A stretch of 60,855 bases of DNA from Muribaculaceae bacterium (GTDB taxonomy: Bacteria; Bacteroidota; Bacteroidia; Bacteroidales; Muribaculaceae). Below, piece by piece: positions 54,137-60,855 of the stretch. The stretch is from the NCBI GenBank assembly GCA_029061925.1, contig JAIDRE010000034.1, positions 1 to 60,855 on the forward strand, written 5' to 3'. The position numbers and the translations under genes are program-made. The notes under the pieces were generated by a model. It had not been told where the DNA came from. It was given only the letters and a program-made list of their open reading frames with translations, and searched no databases. Every line of letters begins with the position of its first letter. Within the stretch, counting starts at the first letter, position 1.

Positions 54137-56563
54137 TTAGTCTATATACTTAATTTCTGTATTTGGATTAATATAACCACTTTCACGACCAGACGTTATA
54201 CCATATAAATGACATCCCGTTTTTAAGTATAAGGTTTGGAGGGTTTCCATATCACAAGTCAAGTAAGTCAGCGCCGTATTTTTTGAGAGATCCAATGTTA
54301 TTAGATTATTAGAAGAACATGTGATTCGTTGTAGCCTTGTATTATTTGATAAATCCAAAGATATTAATTTATTTCGATTACAGGTCAACTCGGTCAATGC
54401 TATACAGTCTGAAAGGTCTAACGTTTCCACCTGATTGTTCGAACAATATAACATTGTCAATGCAATACAGCCGGATAGATACAACGTTTCCAACTGATTA
54501 TTTTCGCAAGATAACTTTGTCAATGCAATACAACCGGATAGATCCAATGTCTTCAAATGATTATCTCGGCAATGCAACTCCTTTAATGACATACAGTTAG
54601 ATAGATTCAACAGCGTCAGAGAGTTGCAAGAGCAATTCAAATCAATCAGTTCAGTGTTCTTAGATAAATCTAATGTTGTCAATTCAGTTGAATAGAGCAT
54701 TAATTTGGTTAATAATGTATTATTGGAGAGATCCAGTGTTGCCAACGGAGTGTCTCGACATTCAATTTCGTCCAGGGCAATGCAGTCACAGAGATCCAAG
54801 AATTTAAGTTGGTGATTATAATTGCAGATCAACTTAGTAAGTGCTGTACAATTGGATAGATTCAATGACATTAGTTGATGGTTATGTGTGCAATTTAACA
54901 AGGTAAGTGCCGAGCAGTTGGATAGATCCAAAGATTCCAATTGCAGATTGGCACCACACCATAATCGGGTTAGTGCTGAATTCTTAGAAAGATCCAATGT
55001 TGTAAACTGGTTACCATCACATTCCAAAGACGTTAGTGCTATGTTCTTAGATAAATCTAATGTTGTAAGTTCATTTGAAACGCAATTTAGTGAGGTAAGT
55101 GATATATTATTGGAAAGATCTAATCGAGTAAGCTTATTATCACGACAATTCAATTTTTCCAAATTTACAAAATATTGAATTCCTTCAAGTGAAATTATAT
55201 TTTTATTACTAACTGAAATAATAGTGGCATTTAAGGCTTCTTCATTTGAAATGACTCCATCATTATTCCTGTCAAATTCACTTAAAACATAACTACGGAA
55301 ATTAGGGTCGGGAAATGCTATTTTCATATCTGAGGGGATAGTGATGGTATTATTATTTGAACCTCTATCCTGATTTATCTCTATCGATGTAAAGACATTT
55401 CCTGTTTTATCTACTATCTGCACGTTTGCTGTACGTTCAACATCTTCATTCTTGCTGATTGACAGCGTGACAGTTTCCTGACGAATTGCTCTTGATTCCA
55501 TTATACTGATCCAACTTTTGGCTTCCTCGGGTATCGAAATCGAGTATTCGGTATTTGTTTCTATATTAACATTCAGTGCACCACCGTCACTCGACACCTG
55601 ATAAGTAGCCCCACTTGTCACCTGCAGATAGTCTCCTTCTGAAAAAGTAATACTGCTCATTACTGTTGTGTTGCCGTTTGAAGCGAGCATTATCACTTTA
55701 TCATATTCATCGATAGTCTCGCCGGTAATAATTGTTATAGTTCCTTTTGCCGAGTTTCGGTTATTAAGTTTTGCCCTCACATTTCCCGATGACAAAATTT
55801 CCAGTTTAAGTCCGGCTGTTTTTCCTTCAACGACATATCCTATGGTATAAGTAGTGTTAGGATTTACCTCTGAAAGTTCATTTTTATCAAATGATATGGT
55901 TAATTCAGCCTGTCGTGGAAGTTCAAATTTTGTCCCGTCTGACAATGTGAATGTAACTTTGTCGGGTTTGGAAATATCAATATCTTTAAAAACGATATTT
56001 GTACTTTGACCGTTGGCAGTACCCTTCCCAAGATTCACCCATGTATCGCCACCGTCAAGAGATAGATGCCAGTTACTATCCTTGATCTGGAATTTAGGAG
56101 CGACTCCGTCTGACAAACCGTCGCATGGCGTTTTTTCCTTTTTGTCATCAAGAAGCCACTCCCCGTTGAGTGTCCAATAGTAGCGACCGTCGCTGTCCTG
56201 CTTGGTTCCTATAACAGGAGTGTTGCCGGCGATTCCATTCTGTCCGTCCTGACCGCTCTGCCCATCTTTACCATGATAAACCGAGATTGACGGACTTTTT
56301 GAAAAAGCAAACGAATAACCGACCTCTTTATCGCCCTCTACAAGCGGTGTAACAGAGGTAATAACGTCGTGGTCTTTCAAAGCATCAACCAAAGTTTGAA
56401 TAGAAGAAACATTAGCATTAAGTTGCTTACACTGTTCTTCAAGCGATTTAACGCGGTTTTCAAGATTATCAACACGGTTGCTCAATGGTCCGTCGTCATA
56501 TTTATCACAAGAGGACAACGATAATAGAGCAATCGCACAGAGAGAGAAAAATAAATTTTTCAT
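54137..56563 (-). CDS. Surface lipoprotein with DUF4988-like, BACON, EF-hand and leucine-rich repeats
   Basis: About 808 residues from the ATG at 56563. Longer reading to 56617 begins with TTG inside a structured leader. Signal and lipobox LSSC (Cys19), coiled coil at about 28-62, a domain like DUF4988 with a Gly-x-y stretch (98-112, GKDGQSGQDGQNG), a BACON-type beta-sandwich (about 312-398), an EF-hand-like loop DRNNDGVISNEE (431-442), and about 16 leucine-rich repeats of about 21 residues (from 455), each like LTxLxCxxNxLxxLDLSxN. The LRR part is the BspA-like type. Surface adhesion or binding is likely, but no ligand is evident. Confidence 0.88.
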   Translation of the reverse strand: MKNLFFSLCAIALLSLSSCDKYDDGPLSNRVDNLENRVKSLEEQCKQLNANVSSIQTLVDALKDHDVITSVTPLVEGDKEVGYSFAFSKSPSISVYHGKDGQSGQDGQNGIAGNTPVIGTKQDSDGRYYWTLNGEWLLDDKKEKTPCDGLSDGVAPKFQIKDSNWHLSLDGGDTWVNLGKGTANGQSTNIVFKDIDISKPDKVTFTLSDGTKFELPRQAELTISFDKNELSEVNPNTTYTIGYVVEGKTAGLKLEILSSGNVRAKLNNRNSAKGTITIITGETIDEYDKVIMLASNGNTTVMSSITFSEGDYLQVTSGATYQVSSDGGALNVNIETNTEYSISIPEEAKSWISIMESRAIRQETVTLSISKNEDVERTANVQIVDKTGNVFTSIEINQDRGSNNNTITIPSDMKIAFPDPNFRSYVLSEFDRNNDGVISNEEALNATIISVSNKNIISLEGIQYFVNLEKLNCRDNKLTRLDLSNNISLTSLNCVSNELTTLDLSKNIALTSLECDGNQFTTLDLSKNSALTRLWCGANLQLESLDLSNCSALTLLNCTHNHQLMSLNLSNCTALTKLICNYNHQLKFLDLCDCIALDEIECRDTPLATLDLSNNTLLTKLMLYSTELTTLDLSKNTELIDLNCSCNSLTLLNLSNCMSLKELHCRDNHLKTLDLSGCIALTKLSCENNQLETLYLSGCIALTMLYCSNNQVETLDLSDCIALTELTCNRNKLISLDLSNNTRLQRITCSSNNLITLDLSKNTALTYLTCDMETLQTLYLKTGCHLYGITSGRESGYINPNTEIKYID
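54190..55170 (-). repeat. Coding LRR repeat array (about 63 bases per unit)
   Basis: Tandem degenerate units of about 63 bases inside the LRR gene, each encoding one leucine-rich repeat. The DNA units are diverged, so recombination between them is possible but not obvious. Confidence 0.8.
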
Positions 56564-56945
56564 TATATGTTTTAAAATAATTGGTTTCGGCGTCCAACTG
56601 ATACCCTGACTGGACAAGTCTTAAACCAAAAACGCGGGTATCTTATCATTGCTCGTCCCATGTCTTGAGGCTCTGGCAAAGCCCATCACAGTAAGACAAG
56701 CAATGTGCAGAGCCCACGTATAGTATGTAAACATATACCGGTATTTATCATGCTTCTGAGCATGATCTTTCCGATTATATATAAACATATCCATGAACAT
56801 CTACCATTGCATCTCCTTGACTGTGATTTTGAAACTGCCAGATTTCAATACGCCAAGAACAGAAACGCTGATAAACGTTTTGCTAAAATGTCAAGCCTTC
56901 CACCCACTTAGCCCTTCATTAAGCTCTGCGAGTAGAATATATTTG
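56564..56945 (-). ncRNA. Long structured leader of the LRR gene
   Basis: A 380-base transcript region between a -7 box and the LRR ATG. On the minus strand it can form: an 11-bp stem with one G-U pair (56695-56705 with 56647-56657); a GGCTCTG/CAGAGCC pairing (56708-56714 with 56669-56675) that interlocks with it; a local GGCTTT/AGAGCC hairpin using the same partner; GATACCC/GGGTATC (56636-56642 with 56600-56606); and AAACCAA/TTGGTTT (56623-56629 with 56581-56587) enclosing GTCCA/TGGAC (56611-56615 with 56592-56596). The last two sets interlock as a pseudoknot about 17 bases before the ATG. No known riboswitch was recognised. Confidence 0.6.
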
Positions 56946-56953
56946 CAAAGATA
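56946..56953 (-). promoter_or_regulatory. Predicted -7 box of the LRR gene leader
   Basis: TATCTTTG on the minus strand, about 383 bases before the ATG. The upstream TTG is not clear. Confidence 0.5.
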
Positions 56954-57001
56954 GAAATAATTTTTGAAATTTTAGATATCAGGTAGATTTTTGGGGGAGT
57001 T

Positions 57002-57015
57002 CATCGTCGACGATG
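57002..57015. promoter_or_regulatory. 14-base perfect palindrome
   Basis: CATCGTCGACGATG, about 50 bases upstream of the LRR leader promoter. A candidate operator, with no regulator identified. Confidence 0.4.
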
Positions 57016-57084
57016 TATTGTTAACACGGTATGACCAAATGAAAGTGCCGGGAGAGAACATCCCCTTATCAAAATCAAACAAAA

Positions 57085-57109
57085 ACGGGTGGCGAATTTC
57101 GCCACCCGT
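57085..57109 (-). terminator. Terminator after the biotin-dependent enzyme gene
   Basis: Nearly complete G/C-rich inverted repeat (57085-57095 with 57099-57109), 25 bases past the stop codon; on the minus strand it is followed by a T-rich run. Confidence 0.88.
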
Positions 57110-57133
57110 TCAATACTTATTCATTATTGTGTA

Positions 57134-59014
57134 TTATTCAAATTCGATGAGAATCTGATCAGCATTAACGACTTCGTCAGGAGCTACAAATACACGTTTA
57201 ACAGTACCCTCGATTTCAGAGTTAACATCATTTTCCATCTTCATTGCTTCATAAACCAAGATGAGCTGACCTTTCTTAACCTGATCGCCGGGTTTAACGT
57301 TGATTGAGATGATGCGACCGCCCATCATTGCTTTCTGTGTAGGACCGGTGATTGGTTCATCGGCGGCAGCGGGTGCAGCCTCAGCCTTTTCTTCAGTAGC
57401 GGGAGCCTCGGTTGCTTTCTTTGCATCAAACTCTTCCTGACGGCGGTTGCGGAGGAACTTAACTGCGACAGTTGGAAGAAGTTCAAGAAGAAGTTCTTCT
57501 TCACGGTTTGAAGCGAGTTTCACGCCACCGAGCTCGGGAACTTCGGGGTTCTCGGGACGTTTGTAGTTTGAAGTGTCATAGGGACGTTCGGTTGCATCAC
57601 CGGTGATTTGACGACGGAATTCGGGGTCAACGGGAGCAGGAGTTTTACCATATTCACCCTTAACCAAAGAGATGAACTGATTAGATGTATTTGAGTAATC
57701 GGGGTTTCCTTTTTTGCGGTCGATTGCAAGGTTTACCGCCTGTGCACCAACAATCTGGCTGGTCGGAGTTACAAGGGGTACCAGACCTGCATCACGACGA
57801 ACTTTAGGAATCAGGCGCATTGCGTCATCGAGAAGTTCGCTTGCGTTGAGAGCCTTGAGCTGAGCGACCATGTTTGAATACATACCGCCGGGGACCTCAG
57901 CTTCTTTAACGAGAAGGTTGGGTTTGGGGAAGCCGAAATAGTCTTCAATTGCATGGCATGCATCGAGAAGAGCCTCTTCGTCAAGATTTCTGGCGGCTGC
58001 GATTGCAGTGTCAAAGAGAGCGTCAACTTCAGCAGGAAGTGTATCGGTGAGAGGATTGAAGTGTTTGGGGAATTTGTCTTTGTTAAGGTCAAATTCGGCA
58101 AGGTCGCGACGGGTTTGTTCCAATTCGGCACGGATTTTACCGACAGCCTCCATGTTACATTCAACCTCGATACCGAGTTTTTTACAGAATATATATATGA
58201 GTTCGATAGCCGGAGCGGCCGAGCCACCGCCAAACCACCAGATGTTGGTATCGAGGATGTCAACACCGTTGATGATTGCCATCAAAGAAGATGCCAAACC
58301 ATAGCCGGGGGTACAGTGAGTGTGGAAATCAACAGGGACTTTAACATTTGCTTTAAGTTTACCGATGATTGAAGCGGCACGGAGCGGATTTACCAAGCCT
58401 GCCATATCTTTGAGAGTAATGATTTTTGCGCCGAGACGTTCCATTTCAACAGCCTTGTTCACAAAATATTCATCGGTGAAAATCTTTTTAGGAGCTTCAG
58501 CTTTTTTACCAAAGAGACGAGCAAAGAATCCGGGCTTTTCAGCGGGAGCCTCATCCTTGGGGTCAACTGTGTAGCAGACAGCACCGTCAGCGATACCGCC
58601 GAGAGCGTTAATCATCTTGATTGACTCCTTAACATTATCTATATCGTTGAGCGCATCAAAAATACGCATAACGTTCAAACCGTTAGCAATAGCTTCTTTA
58701 TAGAAACCTTCGAGCACATAGTCGGGATAAGGAACATAACCGAAAAGGTTACGACCACGAGACAATGCTGAAAGAAGCGATTTGCCTTTCATTGCCTTTG
58801 AGACAGTGCGCAGACGATTCCATGGTGATTCATCAAGGTAGCGCATAACAGAGTCGGGAACGGCACCGCCCCAAACTTCCATAATATAAAATCCTGCATT
58901 CTCATACAATGGTAACAGACGGTCAATGTTAGCCTGTTTCATACGAGTTGCAAAAAGCGACTGTTGTCCGTCGCGAAGAGTTAGATCTCTGATCTGCAAT
59001 TTTCTTGTTGACAT
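57134..59014 (-). CDS. Biotin-dependent carboxyltransferase (oxaloacetate decarboxylase alpha / pyruvate carboxylase subunit B type)
   Basis: 626 residues. The carboxyltransferase domain begins RDLTLRDGQQSLFATRM (metal and biotin site), with RIFDALND, the lysine/metal region TLKDMAGLVNP, and FHTHCTPGYG. An Ala/Glu/Pro-rich linker (about 520-550) leads to a C-terminal biotin carrier with EAMKMEN, biotin on K592. Partner subunits (beta/gamma pump or biotin carboxylase) are not in the window, so I cannot decide between a sodium-pumping oxaloacetate decarboxylase and pyruvate carboxylase. Confidence 0.92.
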   Translation of the reverse strand: MSTRKLQIRDLTLRDGQQSLFATRMKQANIDRLLPLYENAGFYIMEVWGGAVPDSVMRYLDESPWNRLRTVSKAMKGKSLLSALSRGRNLFGYVPYPDYVLEGFYKEAIANGLNVMRIFDALNDIDNVKESIKMINALGGIADGAVCYTVDPKDEAPAEKPGFFARLFGKKAEAPKKIFTDEYFVNKAVEMERLGAKIITLKDMAGLVNPLRAASIIGKLKANVKVPVDFHTHCTPGYGLASSLMAIINGVDILDTNIWWFGGGSAAPAIELIYIFCKKLGIEVECNMEAVGKIRAELEQTRRDLAEFDLNKDKFPKHFNPLTDTLPAEVDALFDTAIAAARNLDEEALLDACHAIEDYFGFPKPNLLVKEAEVPGGMYSNMVAQLKALNASELLDDAMRLIPKVRRDAGLVPLVTPTSQIVGAQAVNLAIDRKKGNPDYSNTSNQFISLVKGEYGKTPAPVDPEFRRQITGDATERPYDTSNYKRPENPEVPELGGVKLASNREEELLLELLPTVAVKFLRNRRQEEFDAKKATEAPATEEKAEAAPAAADEPITGPTQKAMMGGRIISINVKPGDQVKKGQLILVYEAMKMENDVNSEIEGTVKRVFVAPDEVVNADQILIEFE

Positions 59015-59080
59015 AATTGTTAGATTAGGTTTTAAACCCGACCTGAATCGGGAGCAATTATTATAAGAAGGTTAACTGCA

Positions 59081-59088
59081 CAAAAATA
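59081..59088 (-). promoter_or_regulatory. Possible promoter of the carboxyltransferase gene
   Basis: TATTTTTG on the minus strand, about 67 bases before the ATG, with no clear TTG upstream. A small CCCGA/TCGGG hairpin lies between it and the gene. The rest of this 336-base intergenic gap holds copy 2 of the 23-base motif and the promoter of the next gene. Confidence 0.45.
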
Positions 59089-59149
59089 GATATATTTTTT
59101 TTATTAAAGAAATTTTTCAGTATTTTTTTTATCACTCAAACTTAAAATT

Positions 59150-59172
59150 TTATTTAGTCGGTAGCTTGGATA
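59150..59172. repeat. Intergenic 23-base motif, copy 2
   Basis: See copy 1 at 47931-47953. This copy is 119 bases before the -7 box of the small lipoprotein promoter. Confidence 0.6.
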
Positions 59173-59267
59173 GCATAACTAAAGCCTCAAATTACCCTTC
59201 TGAAACGTTAAAAATTGTGTTTTAACAATTAAATTAGAGTCATTTTGCAAAAAAAGAACAAAAAATG

Positions 59268-59298
59268 TTGGTCAGTTTTATTTTTTGTTGTACCTTTG
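59268..59298 (+). promoter_or_regulatory. Predicted promoter of the small lipoprotein gene
   Basis: TTG (59268-59270) and TACCTTTG (59291-59298), 20 nt apart. The T/A-rich surroundings suggest a strong promoter. Leader about 48 nt. Confidence 0.8.
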
Positions 59299-59350
59299 CG
59301 CTGTTTTTGAAGCTCAAATTATTGTTTTATTATTTAATTATTACAAGAAA

Positions 59351-59545
59351 ATGAAAAAATTAGTTTTATCTTTCGCTGTAATCGCAGGTATGGCTCTCTA
59401 CGCTTGTGGTTCTTCTGACAAAGCAGCTGAAGCTACTGACACTGTTGCAGCTGAAGCTACTGAAGTAGTAGAAGAAGCAGTTGCTGTTGATTCTATTGCA
59501 CCCGATTCAGTAGTAGTTGAAGCTGCTGAAGTTGTAGCTGAATAA
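59351..59545 (+). CDS. Small acidic lipoprotein
   Basis: 64 residues from the ATG at 59351 (MKKLVLSF); in-frame TTG codons upstream lie inside the promoter. Signal peptide with lipobox LYAC (Cys19), then a tail of about 45 residues made almost only of Ala, Glu, Val, Asp, Ser and Thr, strongly acidic and probably unfolded. No domain. A good promoter and a terminator make it a single-gene unit, so it may be an abundant cell-envelope peptide like small Lpp-type proteins (inference). Confidence 0.75.
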   Translation: MKKLVLSFAVIAGMALYACGSSDKAAEATDTVAAEATEVVEEAVAVDSIAPDSVVVEAAEVVAE

Positions 59546-59576
59546 TTTAGCACAACCAAATTAAACAGCACACATA

Positions 59577-59610
59577 AAAAAACCGTCCGTCTAAACGGAT
59601 GGTTTTTTTA
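59577..59610 (+). terminator. Terminator after the small lipoprotein gene
   Basis: 8-bp stem (59582-59589 with 59596-59603, one G-U pair), A-tract before and a long T-tract after. Confidence 0.88.
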
Positions 59611-59640
59611 TTGCTTTTTTTTAATCTCCTCATTATTGTA

Positions 59641-60648
59641 ATGAAACTTCAATCAATTATAACCGCATTTCTTCTCACTGTCCCAGCCCTACTCCCGGCA
59701 AAAGAAACCGTTAGCCTCGTTCCCGAGGTTCATGGTGTCGTCAGAACACGCCTCGAAGTCGAAACCGACGGATGGGTCAACCGTTTTCAGGTCAGAAATG
59801 CCCGACTCAATGTTGCCGGTCATGTTGCTCCGACAATCAGCTATTTCGTGCAGATTGATGCATCTGACTGTGGCAAAATGAAATTCCTCGATGCGTGGGG
59901 ACGATTTGATATCACAAAAGCCGTATATATTCAAGGTGGACAGTTCCGTCAGCCGTTCGGTGTGGACAATTTCCGTTTGCCCGGCGGATATTACTTTCCC
60001 AACCGATCATTTCTTGGCAAAATAATAAACAACTATCGTGGTGTCGGTGTAAAAGCCGGATGGATGCCTGACCAAAGCAAACTTCCACTCGACATTCAGG
60101 CAGGCTTCTTCAACCAATCAGCCATCGGCGACCATAACGTTTGGGCTAAGACAATGGCATTTGCCGGCAAAGTGACATGGAAGCCCGGCAACATGATGTT
60201 TTCAACCGGCTACCAAACAATGAAACGGACAACCCACATGCAATATTTCGATGCCACAATCGGATGGGGTAACCGCGGATGGTATGCCGAAGCCGAATAT
60301 ATGGGCGTTATTTACAGTCGAGATGGTATCCCTACCTGTCACACATGGAACTCATTTGTGGTCAAAAACTTCAATGTCAACTGGGGTATCTTTAAGAAAA
60401 CCGCTTTAATGGCACGATATGACGGAATGACAAATTACAGCAATGGCTCGCTTAACCAAGACGGATTGCTGACCGTCACCGAACCGCGTCGCCAGCGAGC
60501 GACATTCGGCGGTCAAATTACCTACACATATAAAAAAGTGCATGCCGACCTTCAGCTCAACTATGAAAAATTTTTCTATCCATCAAACGTTGAAGCCGTT
60601 GTCGGGAACCGTGACAAAATCGTTGCCGAGCTTATAATAAAATTTTAA
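59641..60648 (+). CDS. Porin-like outer-membrane beta-barrel protein (OprO/OprP type)
   Basis: 335 residues from the ATG at 59641; in-frame upstream codons run through the preceding terminator. Signal peptide (1-20, ending LLPAKE). Strands alternate aromatic and polar residues (FQVRNARLNVAGHVAPTISYFVQID, ARFD, IQGGQFRQPFG), and GGQFRQPFG with YFPNRSFL resembles phosphate-selective porins. It ends in KIVAELIIKF, with the usual terminal Phe. Substrate unknown. Confidence 0.84.
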   Translation: MKLQSIITAFLLTVPALLPAKETVSLVPEVHGVVRTRLEVETDGWVNRFQVRNARLNVAGHVAPTISYFVQIDASDCGKMKFLDAWGRFDITKAVYIQGGQFRQPFGVDNFRLPGGYYFPNRSFLGKIINNYRGVGVKAGWMPDQSKLPLDIQAGFFNQSAIGDHNVWAKTMAFAGKVTWKPGNMMFSTGYQTMKRTTHMQYFDATIGWGNRGWYAEAEYMGVIYSRDGIPTCHTWNSFVVKNFNVNWGIFKKTALMARYDGMTNYSNGSLNQDGLLTVTEPRRQRATFGGQITYTYKKVHADLQLNYEKFFYPSNVEAVVGNRDKIVAELIIKF

Positions 60649-60665
60649 CCAGCAGATATAAAGCA

Positions 60666-60697
60666 AAAAATCCTGCTCGATTGAGCAGGATTTTTTT
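60666..60697. terminator. Bidirectional terminator between the porin and rubredoxin genes
   Basis: Perfect stem of 12 or more bp (8 bp G/C-rich core 60671-60678 with 60683-60690) with A- and T-tracts, so it can serve both convergent genes. It touches the rubredoxin stop codon. Confidence 0.88.
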
Positions 60698-60855
60698 ATT
60701 CTTGTTTTGAAAACTCATCTTTTCCGACGCCACACAGAGGGCAAACCCAATCATCGGGGAGATCTTCAAACGCTGTTCCGGGTGCAATACCGTTATCGGG
60801 GTCTCCTACTTCGGGGTCATAAACCCACTGACAAACGTCACATACATATTTTTCC
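60696..60855 (-). CDS. Rubredoxin, 5-prime end cut by the window edge
   Basis: Iron electron carrier. Only the last 52 residues are in the window. The visible part contains the first iron-ligand pair [28 protein letters not shown] in short pieces, and the second pair [11 protein letters not shown], then ends SKQE. Rubredoxins are about 52-55 residues, so only the start Met and perhaps one or two residues are missing. In anaerobes it often donates electrons to peroxide or superoxide reduction; the partner is not seen. Confidence 0.93.
   Translation of the reverse strand, partial: EKYVCDVCQWVYDPEVGDPDNGIAPGTAFEDLPDDWVCPLCGVGKDEFSKQE

Noticed and set aside
54190..55170. Periodic repeats that might suggest a CRISPR array
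   Set aside because: The 63-base period encodes leucine-rich repeats in an open frame; units are diverged and no spacers or cas genes are seen.
56564..56617. N-terminal extension of the LRR protein from a TTG
   Set aside because: It would put 18 residues before a normal lipoprotein signal peptide and overlap the structured leader.
56705..56911. 68-residue plus-strand frame in the large gap before the LRR gene
   Set aside because: No domain or plausible topology, no promoter, and it lies over complementary segments that pair as minus-strand RNA.
1..60855. tRNA genes, insertion sequences, integrases, prophage genes
   Set aside because: No tRNA-like T-loops with proper stems, no transposase or integrase motifs were found on either strand by eye.

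Overview
This window looks like chromosomal DNA of a Bacteroidales bacterium, most likely close to Muribaculaceae (inference). The evidence is a complete susCDEF-type glycan-uptake locus, genes known mainly from Bacteroidota (DUF6048, DUF6452, DUF4199, DUF5686, GIN/DUF2807, DUF4988), lipoproteins, poor Shine-Dalgarno sites, and repeated matches to the Bacteroidota promoter consensus (TTTG, about 20 nt, TAnnTTTG). Most of the window is housekeeping DNA with short gaps and clear hairpin terminators.

Layout. 1-6.5 kb (minus): nagB with its own promoter, then an envelope operon read from DUF4199 through a GT2 glycosyltransferase, DUF6452, DUF6048, an SDR, rpiB and ugd. 6.5-18.4 kb (minus): starch-type locus susC-susD-susE-susF, preceded by a lipoprotein GH13 amylase and a LOG-family gene, with rnhB and a Na/Pi cotransporter upstream. 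18.6-22.5 kb: two GIN-domain paralogs, one blown up to 902 residues by Lys/Ala/Gln-rich insertions. 22.55-22.92 kb: RNase P RNA. 23-26 kb (plus): glutaminase and DsbD. 26.1-28.4 kb: an AT-rich two-gene cassette, a PD-(D/E)XK-like nuclease overlapping a beta-CASP metallo-beta-lactamase nuclease, which is the best candidate here for an undescribed protein system. 28.4-29.8 kb: pgeF, a small winged-helix gene and a 63-residue membrane protein. 30-34.8 kb (plus): menB-menC-menE, prfA, pyrF. 34.9-40.6 kb (minus): the complete glycine cleavage system gcvT-gcvH-gcvPA-gcvPB-lpdA, with a hairpin between gcvH and gcvPA. 40.7-47.9 kb (minus): rplS, DUF5686, two DNA-repair genes, brkB-ridA, a Nudix hydrolase and yjbQ. 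48-51.3 kb (plus): a tricorn-like protease. 51.4-53.9 kb: an ECF sigma factor with small membrane proteins and a Spy/CpxP-like metal-ligand-rich protein. 54.1-56.6 kb: a surface LRR lipoprotein preceded by a roughly 380-nt leader with several interlocking helices, the best candidate for an undescribed RNA element. 57.1-60.9 kb: a biotin-dependent carboxyltransferase, a tiny acidic lipoprotein, a porin-like protein and a rubredoxin cut by the window edge.

Working together: the sus proteins and amylase bind, cut and import starch-like glycans. The gcv genes split glycine into CO2, ammonia and a C1 unit. The men genes carry out the middle of menaquinone synthesis for anaerobic respiration. The sigma-factor block looks like a small envelope-stress circuit. 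No tRNA, CRISPR array, transposase or prophage was seen.
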